From: Zygnema cylindricum
Lineage: Eukaryota > Streptophyta > Zygnematophyceae > Zygnematales > Zygnemataceae
DNA length: 45,113 bases
Assembly (NCBI GenBank): GCA_037447655.1
Contig: JBBHKE010003504.1
Location: 188,001-233,113, forward strand
Direction: 5' to 3'
Positions 1-9,830 of the stretch are shown in pieces; position 1 is the first letter of the stretch; each line of letters starts with the position of its first letter. The notes beneath the pieces were generated by a model, which saw nothing but the letters and a program-made list of their open reading frames with translations, was not told the origin of the DNA and searched no databases. The position numbers and the translations under genes are program-made.

Positions 1-1160
1 TCTACAATCCAGCCTGCTTCACCTCTCAATCCACCGTAAGCACATTTGTGCCTTCGTGGAATTTCGACCTCGTTTTTCGCCTCCAACTCCTCATCTAAAA
101 GGAGCTCATCGTCCTCGTCTTTGGATTCGGCCTCATGTACCTATGTCACAATGGCCTTTTTCTTTCCCCTCGGGGTACCACCGGTCTGCCCATCCATTAA
201 CCAAAGCTCGGTTAGTCTAGTGCACTCTGCCGTATAGTGCCCAGGTTTCTTACAAAAATGACATAAACCTTTGGGAGCCCTTTGTCCAAACTCATCGGTC
301 TGATTTTTCTACTCCCTCCCCCCATAGTTTCCGACCAGTTTCCGGGAATCCTTGTTTCTCCAATCGGTCGGAGTTGCCAAGGCTTGGCCACTCTTTCCTC
401 CCCTTCGGATCTCAATCGTATTCTGCCGAACAAGAATCATCCCTACCACTGAGTTCCATATCCACCTTGAGTCCGGCAAGTCTTGCATACAGTTGACTAT
501 GTTCTCGAACTCATCAGGTAACTTCATCAGTAAACAGTTAACCTTTTCTTTTTCACTAAAATCTTTTCCCGCACTCTCTAGCTCCATGAAGAGTGTAGCA
601 AGCTCATTGCAAAAATCCAACATCTTCCCCCTTTTGTATACATACTCCTTAACTTTCTGATCAGCCAACCAATGTTGCTGAATCCTACCACTTCACTTCA
701 TCTCTATGAGAGCCATCCAAAGATCGGATGCCCTTTCTACCTGCAAATTAGGACATGCAAGTCCTTGAGTGAGATGGCGTAGGATGAAGTGTTTTGCCGC
801 CATATTGTTGAAGTCCCAGGTTTTAGTATCATTCTCCTCGTTCCTCGGAATAGGTGACATGAATGCCGAACCAGTTGCTATTGGTGTGGTTGCCTCCTCC
901 TCTTTTTCTTTGTCCACCACCTCTCCTTGTTTTGTTTCCTCCGTTGAAGGTGGATCCTCTTTACTGGTGAATATTCTTCCTCCAAACCCTCGAGGAATTC
1001 CAAGACTTGATGGACGCCCCATTCGTCCACTCACTATCCCCCAAAACCTTTTTTCGCATAGAGCTCCAATCATCATACTTTCCCAGTATATGAAGCCAGT
1101 TCCATTAAAGATTGGTACCCTAGAGGGTGGGCCCATAACCTGAAACTCTGAGACCTCCAT
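1..1160 (-). pseudogene. copia element K gag and start of protease (partial)
   Basis: This is the nucleocapsid precursor (Gag) of a Ty1/copia element, which packages element RNA in cytoplasmic particles. The reading frame starts at ATG 1160-1158, inside the 5' LTR, and passes the primer-binding site in frame, giving the Gln-Val-Met-Gly-Pro-Pro motif. A UBN2/copia-type gag domain follows (Phe-Asn-Gly, Tyr-Trp-Glu). An intact CCHC zinc knuckle (Cys-His-Phe-Cys, then His and Cys in normal spacing) lies near 228-275. The window edge cuts the frame at Gly-Trp-Ile-Val-Asp, the first residues of the aspartic protease. The frame is continuous but broken by three stops (near 693, 309 and 150), so this copy is dead. 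Integrase, RT and the 3' LTR lie outside the window. The closest relative here is element B. Confidence 0.9.
1126..1140 (-). promoter_or_regulatory. primer-binding site of K (half-iMet type)
   Basis: GGTTATGGGCCCACC on the minus strand directly abuts the LTR end (TTTCA). It complements GGTGGGCCCATAACC, the anticodon-arm region of plant initiator tRNA-Met as I recall it. This indicates priming by a cleaved 5' half of the tRNA, as known for Drosophila copia and yeast Ty5. It is translated as part of gag. Confidence 0.8.
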
Positions 1161-1675
1161 AAGTCCTCAGAGTGGACAGCTTCCAAGAAGCCTCTAGGAT
1201 AACACTGACCCCTTTGTGTTTCAGCAAAAACAATTACAACCCTGGCAGACAATAACTCTGACCAACTTCACCCCTATGAAGGCAAGACTCCCTTGAGTCG
1301 ATAGCAAAAAGAATCTCTAAATTTGCTCCCTTGAGCAGTAAGTTATGGAGGGTCAAAGTTAACCTTTTGTACAGAAGCTCTCTGGGAGAGAGGGTCCTAT
1401 CTCCTAATTTTTTTAAGTCCTATCTCTCTCACAGACTCTATCTACTAATGTCGGAGCTAATCAGAATGCAGCTCCGTACACAAAAGTACAGCTGCCGGTG
1501 TAGTTTCTGTACGAACATCGTACGACATGGCCTAAATGTCGACACGTGGTATATCCGGATTCGTTCCCATAATCCTCGGAGATGCCGCGATCCAATGTTA
1601 TTCCGCCACGTGTCATCCGATGTGGCGATGTCCATAAACCGCCGAAATTCTCTTCCGCGATCTCGACGTTAATTC
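1141..1675 (-). repeat. 5' LTR of copia K, promoter-distal part (split by N1)
   Basis: This is the 3' (R/U5) part of the K LTR, ending TTTCA at 1141 beside the PBS. It carries the block ATTCTTTTTGCT and the gag ATG, shared with the LTRs of element B at 30.2-30.6 and 35.6-36.0 kb. It is interrupted at 1675 by solo LTR N1; together with 3145-3665 it makes about 1056 bp, matching the 1060-bp LTR of B. Confidence 0.88.
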
Positions 1676-3139
1676 TGTTGTTTTTGAAGATTTAGTTTCG
1701 TGCGTATGTGAAATTTGATGCGCACGCGACGTTTCGTGCGTATATATTTTACATGATGTACTGTGGAGTTTTGAACAGTTTGCGGTTCAGGGGAATTAAA
1801 TGTACGAGTAAAATTAATGGAGTAATTGAGTGGCGCGAAATGTGAGAGGAAATGGACGGCGGATCGCGAAGCGATCCGACGTGAGATAATCGACGAAGAT
1901 AAAATGGTACGTCGCACGTAAAGTTTATAATGCGACACGTGGGATATATAAAAAGGACGCCGCCGGTACATAGAATCTTTTTGGGGACAGGTGTACTTAT
2001 TTTTGGCAGGCGCATTTATGACGAGGAACAAAAGTAACGGTACAGACTAATTTGGATAGTTTGACGAGGTTTCGACAAGTGGTTTTTTTTTATGACCACG
2101 CGGCGCGACATCAAGGGTGCCGATTAAGAGCGACAGACGGCGGATATAGGCCGCCGATATTTTTTATGTAGTGGTGACGCGAAATCGCGTCAATCACACG
2201 ATATTTATTTTTGGACGTTCCGGATTGTTTGACAAGTGATTCGTGGTACACGTGGAAGGCGGATGGCGTCCGCCGATATTTCCAAGGGATCGTATTGTTT
2301 GATGACGTGTTAATTAGGTGGACCGTACATATACGATGTCGGTTCACTACGTGGATATATCTACGAGTGACTAAGCGAGTTGTCGCTTATGACGCGTATT
2401 TTGCGGACGCGTCGGTATAAATATTTGATACAACATTATTTTGTCTTATGTGTATTATTAATTTAGTATTGATTATGACATTCTTTATTTAAGTGATCAA
2501 TTAGGGTTTTCGATAGTTTAATTTGTGTGTGTACGATGTTGTACTTGTAGACAAGTGTACGCTTACGATTGTTTGACTTTCAGGTGTACGCTTAAGATTA
2601 ATTTATTCTTAGTGGTGGTCTATTATGGTTAAATAGGACTTTATGACAGTTACGTAATGTATGTTGGTTATTTTGACACTTAGTGATTCATTGACAGCTC
2701 ATAAGTGTATATATAGGAATAAGCTTTGTTAGGAATTAATCATCAATGCTGGTTAGTAAAGTGGGGACCAAAGATGTAGTGTTTTTAGGGTTGTCGATTA
2801 GGTCATGCACTTTGAATGATATAATGATTATACTTTGATTATACTCTTGTTTATGTGTGATGCATTTGATTTTATTATTTATTTGTGTTGTTTTGTATAT
2901 GTTTGATATGCATTGTTTATGCATTTGTCCTAGGGTTTGTTTATGTCGATTATTCCATCAAACCTTAGATGTTGTCATAGGGTTTATTTATGTAGATTAT
3001 TCTATGAAACCCTAAATGTTGTTGTATGTTAAATGGAGGATGCATTTCAAATGATTGTTCGTCGACCTATTTTTTTTCTTAGCTTTTTGCATGATAGTTT
3101 GGGTGGCTTCTGCGGTCTATTTTAGACCAAAGAACAACA
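1676..3139 (+). mobile_element. solo LTR N1 (1464 bp, TSD AATTC)
   Basis: The ends are TGTTGTT and AACAACA, and exact 5-bp duplications AATTC flank it (1671-1675 and 3140-3144). There are no internal region, PBS, polypurine tract or ORFs, so this is the product of LTR-LTR recombination. It is inserted inside the 5' LTR of K. A diverged inverted copy, N2, lies at 14642-16004. Two TATA-like motifs on this strand (near 1945 and 2708) suggest a plus orientation; the second is conserved in N2. The superfamily cannot be decided without an internal region. Confidence 0.92.
2707..2718 (+). promoter_or_regulatory. TATA-like motif in solo LTR N1
   Basis: GTATATATAGG is conserved in the inverted copy N2 (about 15069-15080), whereas the upstream candidate at 1945-1955 (TATATAAAAAG) is not. 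Conservation makes this the better candidate for the LTR promoter. This is inferred from motif only. Confidence 0.4.
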
Positions 3140-3665
3140 AATTCCGGCCGTCCGATTAAATTCATATTTAATCGTAACCGTAATAAATACATGTGCGATA
3201 TTCTTTTCTATAAAGGAAACAAATGCGTGGTATTGGTTTCTTATCCGTAACGCTATCCGTACTTTTACAATTATGTATCTATGTCTTCCGTAATCAGTTA
3301 TAGTTAAATGAATTTTCCTACTCAATAACATTTAAATAAATATCATACCCTATATTACGTAACATTCGATGAAGACTAAACGGTTAAGGCTACCATCTAC
3401 TGGCTGCGTGCCGGCCGGAAGGTACAAGGATCAAATCCTATAGCCGGCACCATATCTTTTTAGTAATAAAACCCCTAACTAACATATAATCCCGTAAACT
3501 TCTGGTTAGCCTAGGTAGCCATGGCTCTAGCTCCCTCTCCAATTTCTCAGTGACTGCGACAAGTTTGAGAGTAGGAGAGAGAAGTTAGAGGTAGTCTGCC
3601 TCGGCTTCTTTCTATATTTCTATTTAGACCTAGAAAATACTTTAAATGGATCATTAATTTCTACA
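3140..3665 (-). repeat. 5' LTR of copia K, U3 part
   Basis: The U3 part starts with TGTAGAAATTAATG (minus strand, from 3665), the same start as the LTRs of B. It holds the conserved CACTGAGAAATTGGAGAGG and CCATGGCTACC blocks and a tRNA-like block at 3371-3451. It is inserted in the gag of element J. The first five bases (3140-3144) are the duplicated target of N1. Confidence 0.88.
3371..3451 (+). other. tRNA-like block antisense to K LTR
   Basis: Read on the plus strand it has an A-box-like CGGTTAAGGCTA (3381-3392) and a B-box-like AAGGATCAAATCC (3427-3439). An 8-bp stem GTGCCGGC / GCCGGCAC (3409-3416, 3443-3450) encloses the B box. The equivalent block recurs antisense in the other copia LTRs of the window with different stem sequences. 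Its function is unknown. Confidence 0.55.
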
Positions 3666-3991
3666 TTTTTCAGTGAAGTCCAAATCTCGCTCGCCTTTTT
3701 CATCTTGAGCCGAGACATAACCAGACTCTCTGAGATACAAAGAATCAAATTGTTTCGAGCGAGAGAGCTCTTCTTAGCCCAGCTCGGATCCGTTTCAGCA
3801 AGAGATCCATCCAAGACCCCAATCAAGTCTGCAGTTTCAAAAAATGATTCAACCATAGCTGCCCAAAATGCATACTTGTGGCCGTTGAAGACAGGAATTG
3901 TGGACGAAAGGCCCATAACCTGTTGTTCTACAACCACAGATGCAGGTGGAGGTCCACCCGTAGTAGTGGATGTAGACATAGACTTCAGCAA
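3666..3991 (-). pseudogene. copia element J gag N-terminal fragment
   Basis: These are the first ~108 residues of a Ty1/copia Gag from a family distinct from the others here. It starts inside the J LTR (ATG at 3991 or 3979). It has a low-complexity Ser/Thr/Gly/Pro stretch, crosses the LTR end and primer-binding site (Gln-Gln-Val-Met-Gly), and continues as a UBN2-like gag domain (Pro-Val-Phe-Asn-Gly, Phe-Trp-Ala, then Asp-Pro-Ser-Trp). The reading frame is open up to the insertion of K at 3665, where the sequence switches abruptly to the K LTR. The rest of J lies beyond K, outside the window. Confidence 0.82.
3910..3920 (-). promoter_or_regulatory. primer-binding site of J
   Basis: GGTTATGGGCC (minus strand) immediately follows the LTR end AACAACA. 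It is the same half-iMet type as the other copia elements, but the match stops after 11 bases (then TTTCG instead of CACC). Confidence 0.65.
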
Positions 3992-4917
3992 AAGCTACCA
4001 AAAATCCTATCAAACAACCAACTTTGATATAGCACAAAAAGTGCTCACAGTTACCAAATATCACCAAATTCCACAATAATATAGTATCACATGCAGTGTG
4101 CCAATTCTTAAAATTGCAGCCCAATTGAACCAGTATACCATAAGATACAACACTTTGAAGTTTCCCAAAAACTGTCCCTTAGAGAGTTAGATCTCAATAC
4201 TGGATACTTACAATTTTGGCTAAGTCCTAACTTTATACTCACAGAGAGTATCTACTGAAAACTAACTAATCCGATGTCTACACCTGGAACAACAGTACTG
4301 CACTACACTAGGAGAAGGTACCGAATCAGTACACTATTTGTACTGTGAGTACGTCAAAACCCTATTTGACTACTAAACAAAAATATACTTAGTGGAACGC
4401 TACATTCTAATTCGCTAAGTAAAGACTAATATGTTTCAGATTTGCAAATAGATTCCCGTACAGTAGTGTTGAGGGTACTTAGTCAGCAGTGGATGCTAGC
4501 GTCCAGCCGACTGTTGATCAAGTGCTCCAAGTCACCTGAGATCGTACAAAGTGATGAGTCATTTGTGGTCCCACGTGAATCTCGTCCGTTCACTCGATTC
4601 GCATCTACCGTCGTCGTTGAATGTTGTACCACTATCTTCGCGGATAATCGGTTGAGTCTCCGTCCGTCCGATTTCTTCAACAGTATTCGTTCGATGTGTG
4701 ACGCGTGGTAAAGTGTGTCGGCACTTTACCAAAAACCTGTATGATGTTTATTTTCTGACGCGTGTCACTGTAGAAGTACAATACACTTCAAAAGTATTAG
4801 TGCTATTGTCACACTAAATGAGGTAAGTATTACAACTTATCTAGACCAAAATATTCTAAGTACTTGGTCTCTCCTCACAGCTTTGTTTAGTGAGTACTAA
4901 GATTTTTTATTTCAACA
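3921..4917 (-). repeat. 5' LTR of copia J (997 bp)
   Basis: Bounded by TGTTGAAATA (from 4917, minus strand) and GAACAACA (to 3921), with the PBS following at once. It interrupts the protease of gypsy element L at 4917/4918. It lacks the sequence blocks of the B/C/D/E LTRs but has the same layout, including a gag start codon near its 3' end. No reliable second LTR is visible because J leaves the window; 41286-42297 may be a related LTR. Confidence 0.8.
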
Positions 4918-6054
4918 GAAGGAACTTCCGTCTGCCAACTGCACCGACTACTGATTCGTAAGCACCACGAGAGGAAGCTTCAACTTTTTCACCGTCGCCT
5001 CATTGATGAAATTTCCCGATGCTCCGGAGTCCACCATGAAGCTGGTTGCACACACTCCGAGTTGACCCCTAAATATCAAATGGTCTCCTCCTTCACCGGC
5101 TAACCTCGTGACGTTAAGTTTCCCCTTTCCTGCATTTTTCCGTTTTGGACATTCACAGGCCAAATGGTCCGGGGAACCGCACTGGAAGGATAGGCCATTT
5201 TGCCTTCTCCGTTGGAGCTCCTCGGGGGATATGTTGTTGGCCTTGGTCTTGATAGTTTTCTTCTTTTTTCGCAGGACGTTGACCACCTCCTTATCCTCAT
5301 CAATTGCTCCGAGCTCCATGGGAGTTGGACCATAGTCTCGACAACCCCCTCCACCGCTACTCGACCCAAAATGATAAGGCCGTCGGAGGGTGAAGTCGAC
5401 TGAATCGGTCCGCTCAGCAAACTGAATGATTGCTAAGAGACTAGGAGTTGTGCTTCCCCGAGCGAGCCATTTTTCCACATCCCTACGAATGGAGGATTTG
5501 AGCCCCTTCACATTGCGATCCACAGCTTCATCCTCTGTCATCGTAGGTATTTGAACCTTACACTCCAAAAATCGTTGCGTAAACTCGAACACCAAAGTTC
5601 GTTGCTTCAGCACTGCGATCTTATCTCGTGCAGCCTTAACCGTATTAACAGCCTGTCAGGCGTCTCGGAGGAATTGAACGAAGAGAGCCCAAACGGTGGG
5701 TATCTCATCACTCTCCACCAATGTCCAACACCATGCACCCGCTGCCCCCTTACAAAGACCACCCGCGTAGTGTATCTTCTCTTGGTGCGACAGGCTAGGA
5801 AAATTCTCGAGATATTTCGCAACAGAGAATAGCCACGTGTCCAGGTTCTTGTGTCTTGCGGGGTCGAACTCATCGGGAAGTCGTAATTTCGGTCTCTTCG
5901 AGTCTCTCTCCATGCCTCCATGAGGTCGCTCACCAAGACGAGATTCCAAAGCTACGACGGTGTTGCTCAGCTACGCGTTCTGTAATCTCACGCTTTCTAA
6001 CTCCCAAAGAACTTGCGCTAACATTTCTGTAGTAGATACGCCGTGTTCGTCCAT
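4918..6054 (-). pseudogene. Ty3/gypsy element L gag-protease (5' fragment)
   Basis: This is the Gag and aspartic protease part of a Ty3/gypsy polyprotein. The chosen start is ATG 6054-6052, just downstream of the PBS. The frame runs through a Retrotrans_gag-type domain (Leu-Asp-Thr-Trp-Leu, later a Phe-Leu-Arg-Asp-Ala segment) and a zinc knuckle near 5165-5205 whose first Cys is Ser (Ser-Phe-Gln-Cys, then His and Cys). It then reaches the protease motif Phe-Met-Val-Asp-Ser-Gly-Ala-Ser near 5015-5035. One frame covers all of it, but stops occur after the first ~25 codons, near 5656 and near 4948. The protease is cut at 4918 by insertion of J. RT, RNase H, integrase and the 3' LTR would lie left of the window. 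Confidence 0.88.
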
Positions 6055-6075
6055 GCTGTCGAGTCACGGAGAATA

Positions 6076-6177
6076 GCTCGGATACCAGTGTAAAAGGGAC
6101 AAGAATTATAGGTCACACAATACACAGCTCGGATACCAGTGTAAAAGGGACAAGAATTGTAGGTCACACAATACACC
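6076..6177 (-). repeat. 51-bp tandem duplication carrying the gypsy L primer-binding site
   Basis: A 51-bp unit is present twice (6076-6126 and 6127-6177) with about two differences. Each copy contains TGGTATCCGAGC on the minus strand, one mismatch from the usual plant iMet 3'-end PBS (TGGTATCAGAGC), followed by the LTR end ...CTTTTACA. The element therefore has two adjacent PBS/LTR-end junctions. Confidence 0.85.
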
Positions 6178-6643
6178 ACCATGCACAGTGGAAGGCTCCA
6201 AGATCTCCCGTAGCAACAGTAGGAGCACACAGCATTAACAGACAAGGTTGCGCTTTATTATTTGGAACAGAGAGTACAGGGTTGCGCTCGCTGTGTAGGT
6301 CTACTTCAGGTCCTCTATTCACAAGGTCTACTCGACTATTTAAACTAACTAATTGTTAGTCCTCCTAGTACTGTACAGCTGTACATGTGGACCTTCACGG
6401 TCAACCGAGATCTATCTAAAACTTCCTTCTATAACTATACAGCTTCATCTACAATCAGCGGCGTTGCTATGCTGTGCTGCTATGTTGCGGCGCTACTAAA
6501 TTGCTACGCCGCTAAGTTGTTATGCTGCTACGCTGCGCTGGTCTGGAAACGCAGCTGCGCTGCTCTGGAATCGCAACTATAGCAGCCCAGCCCTAGCCAC
6601 TCAGTACCCGAACCTGTAACCCTATTACAGGGAGATTCTCACA
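6140..6643 (-). repeat. 5' LTR of gypsy element L (~500 bp)
   Basis: On the minus strand it starts TGTGAGAATC (6643; the TG at 6641 is an alternative) and ends CCCTTTTACA, one base before the PBS. It contains an AT-rich TTTAAATAG box near 6334-6345 and a GCTATG/GCTGC-rich degenerate repeat at about 6465-6560. The right boundary coincides with the transposase reading frame of M, so L appears inserted in M. Confidence 0.7.
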
Positions 6644-7479
6644 CCGCGTATAATTAAATGGCCTACCGGATCAAAGTTTAATGAACTTGTAGACGAATTC
6701 AGAGATTATAAATTCGAATTTCCAAACTGATTTCCAAACTGTTGCGGCGTTATAGATGCCACCCACATCAACATAAAATTAGGGGATAGAATGAGGTCAT
6801 CTGATTGGTATGATAGAGACCATAATTACAGTACAAATTTACATGCAGTAATTGCACCAAACACGCGAATATTAGATGTGTGCGTTAGATGGACATGTAG
6901 TGTTCATGATTCCAGAGTGTTTAGAAACTTCGGTCTCGGCAACGCAATATAATTTAGTGGGGGAATAAAATGTCCAGCAACTTCGGTCTCGGCAACGCAA
7001 TATAATTTAGTGGGGGAATAAAATGTCCAGCCGTTGATGGTACGTGGATTGAAGTACAACCCTTTATTATAGGGGACGCCGAGTACCCATTACACAAGCA
7101 CTTGATCACCCCATTTCCTCTCGGAAATTTATAAGAAACTCAACGATCGTTCAATCAATACCATAACAGTAGACGAATGAGTTATGAAAGAACATTCGAC
7201 ATTTTGAAGAAATAGTGGCTTGTATTAGATAGGAAAATTACTAATAGAAGTACGCAATATTTAGTGAACACAATCACCAAAGTGTGCACACTACATAATT
7301 TGTTGTTATAGGAAAATGTGCCTTATATGGACGAAATTACTTCGCCTACTATGCCCCCGAATGAAAAATGGGAGGAGGAGAGAGATCGCATTGACGTGTA
7401 TGATGACAAAGAGGGCAGAAAATTGCGTGAATTTTTAGCGAAAGACATGTACGAAAGGCATGGGGTATATGTACAGTGA
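6644..7479 (+). pseudogene. PIF/Harbinger-type transposase, 3' portion
   Basis: This is the DDE transposase of a PIF/Harbinger element (DDE_Tnp_4 family), which cuts and pastes the transposon. The frame from 6644 reads a Lys-Phe-Asn-Glu-Leu segment, then Val-Ile-Asp-Ala-Thr-His with the first catalytic Asp (6755-6757). Next come Tyr-Asp-Arg and Asn-Tyr-Ser, then Ser-Val-His-Asp-Ser-Arg-Val with the second Asp (6908-6910), 51 codons later. The third acidic residue is Glu in Ser-Tyr-Glu-Arg-Thr-Phe (7186-7188). The C-terminus has the family's Cys-Thr-Leu-His-Asn segment and a stop at 7477. A 12-bp duplication (about 6718-6741) creates an in-frame TGA and a 53-bp duplication shifts the frame, so it is dead. 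The N-terminal half was displaced by insertion of L. No terminal inverted repeats or MYB partner gene were seen. Confidence 0.85.
6926..7031. repeat. 53-bp perfect tandem duplication inside the transposase
   Basis: Two identical 53-bp units (6926-6978, 6979-7031) begin AACTTCGGTCTCGG. 53 is not a multiple of three, so the duplication shifts the transposase frame. Identity of the units argues that it is recent compared with the decay of the gene, or an assembly artefact. Confidence 0.9.
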
Positions 7480-7515
7480 GGTAATACAAGGTTAACCGAG
7501 ATTGGTTAGGTATGT

Positions 7516-7795
<280 letters not shown>

Positions 7796-8437
7796 TGTAC
7801 CACTCGTCTTTATCCTCCTTTAACCTATCTATTCGTTTTCTCTCTTGCCTCCTCCCCTTCTATTTTCCGGGTTTTCCCTTTTCCCATTTCTGTTTTTTTG
7901 TTCATTTCTTCCTCTCTCTCACTCCCACGTCTCCCTCTTTCTTTTATTTTCTCTCTTTTACATCTTTTGACTCTCCTCTTCTTCCTTCTATGGATAGAGA
8001 GAGGGAGAGGGAGGGGATGACATGGTAATTAGAGAGATGATATGAGGAGGGAGGGGATAAGGATATACGGCTAACGAGGGGCTATGCTTATGTTCCTTTA
8101 TGCTAACAAAAAATGCAATTGACTAAGTTAATGCTTGGAAATCTATAAAAACCTTTTTTCATGCTGTAGAAATCCTTTGAAAGAAATTTTCTTACAAAAG
8201 AATTTTAACAAAGAATATGGTTTCATGCTTTAGGATCCTGCTAAGAAGTCTATAGTAGTTAGTAAGAAAGTGAAAGAATCAATAGGAAGACCCTTAACTA
8301 AAGATCGAATTTATAGTTTTCACTATTTTTATACACGCAAGCTTGTATTATCCTATTTTATAAAAAAATATGTATAACTGTTGCCTTTTGTCCTTTGGTG
8401 TATCTTTTTTCCTGGAAGCACTCTATGAACAACCATT
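7796..8437. other. unassigned pyrimidine-rich then AT-rich stretch
   Basis: No coding frame, LTR boundary or RNA gene is recognisable. The first ~190 bp are CT-rich. A GGGAGGGGAT repeat follows near 8008-8058, then AT-rich DNA up to the broken 3' end of element H at 8438. Confidence 0.5.
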
Positions 8438-9830
8438 TTACATTTTTTCATCAGACGTATACAGAAGATTCACAATTTTTTTTTCTACTTTTTCCCTTAC
8501 GAAGCTCAATCTTATGTCCATATGCTTAGCTTTTAAATGATGTTTTGGATTGGCTACAATTGCAACAGCAGCCTGATTATCACAAAAGACTTCATGCACT
8601 CCCGCCTTCATATACCTCAGTTCTTCCAACAAGGACCTGAACCACATCAACTCTTTCACAGCAGAACAAAAAGGCCATATACTCAGCCTCCATAATAGAC
8701 TGAGCAACCACCTTTTGTTGCTTACTGCTCAAAGAGCAAGCACCTTCCCCCACATACAACACGTACCCAGAAGTGCATCTTCTAATAGGTGCATCCCCCT
8801 AACAGGCATCACTTCAAGTAGTGATATCAGTGTGCCCCCCTCCCAAATGCAACCATAACTTTTTGGTTCCCACTAGATACTTCATGACTCTCTTTGCTGC
8901 CTCTCAGTCTCTCTTTCTAGGATCATTAAGACTCATATTGAGTACTCCAATTGCTTCCGCTATGTCCGGCTTGGTACAGTTCAATAAGTATATTAGACTT
9001 CCTACAACTAGCTTGTAGGGGATAGACTTCATAAACTCTCTCTCTTCTGGACTAATTTAATCATCTAAGATTATCACGCCTCCTTCTACACTTCCATCAC
9101 TTACTTTTTTCAAGTCCATGGGAGTGGTACAACTGTTTGTCTTTTCCATCTGGAATTTCCCAAGCATATTTCCTATTGCTTATTTCTGAGTAAGTCTAAT
9201 GATCTTTTTCCCCCTATCTCTCTCCATTTGGATTCCCAAAATATATTTTGCCTCCCCTAAATCCTTCATGTCAAATCTGCTTCTAAGATCTTTCTTCAAC
9301 TTATTGATCTTTTCCAAAGACTTACTTAACACCAACAAATCATCTACATAAATTGCAATAAAAATCACACCATTCTCATCTTCAAACATATAGATAGAAT
9401 AATCATAGTTGATCCGGATATATCCCAAACTGGTGAGAAACTCATATAGTTTCGTATTCCATTGTCGGTGAGCCTGTTTTCAGTCCATACAAGGACTTTA
9501 TGAGTCTGCAGACTTTCCTCTGTTCTCTTTCCTCCACAAACCCTTCTGGTTGCCGCATGAAAATTTCTTTATGTAATTCACCATTGAGAAATGTGGTCTT
9601 AATATCCATCTGGTGTATTTTTTTGTTTTCCTTTGCCGCTAGACTAAGAAGAATCCTTACTGATGGGAACCGAACAACTCGGGCAAAAGTCTCCTTATAG
9701 TCAATCCCCTCCTTTTGGGTGAACTTTTTTGCTACCAACCGAGCTTTATATCTTTCAATGGTATTATCTGGGTTCAGTTTTACTTTAAACACCCATTTAC
9801 ACACGATCCGTTTTTTTTTCCGGAGGACAG
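8438..9830 (-). pseudogene. element H reverse transcriptase and RNase H
   Basis: This part of Pol copies element RNA into cDNA. Reading leftwards it begins near 9804 with the RVT_2 (copia RT) start Cys-Lys-Trp-Val-Phe-Lys. Then come Arg-Leu-Val-Ala-Lys, Gln-Met-Asp-Ile-Lys-Thr, and the catalytic Tyr-Val-Asp-Asp near 9337-9349. The RNase H portion (about 9180-8438) includes Ser-Gly-Tyr-Val-Leu-Tyr-Val, Met-Glu-Ala-Glu-Tyr and Phe-Cys-Asp-Asn-Gln. Several stops and frameshifts (near 9435, 9180, 9055, 8805 and 8670) break it. The usual C-terminal Met-Met-Thr-Lys-Pro segment is missing because of the truncation. Confidence 0.9.
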
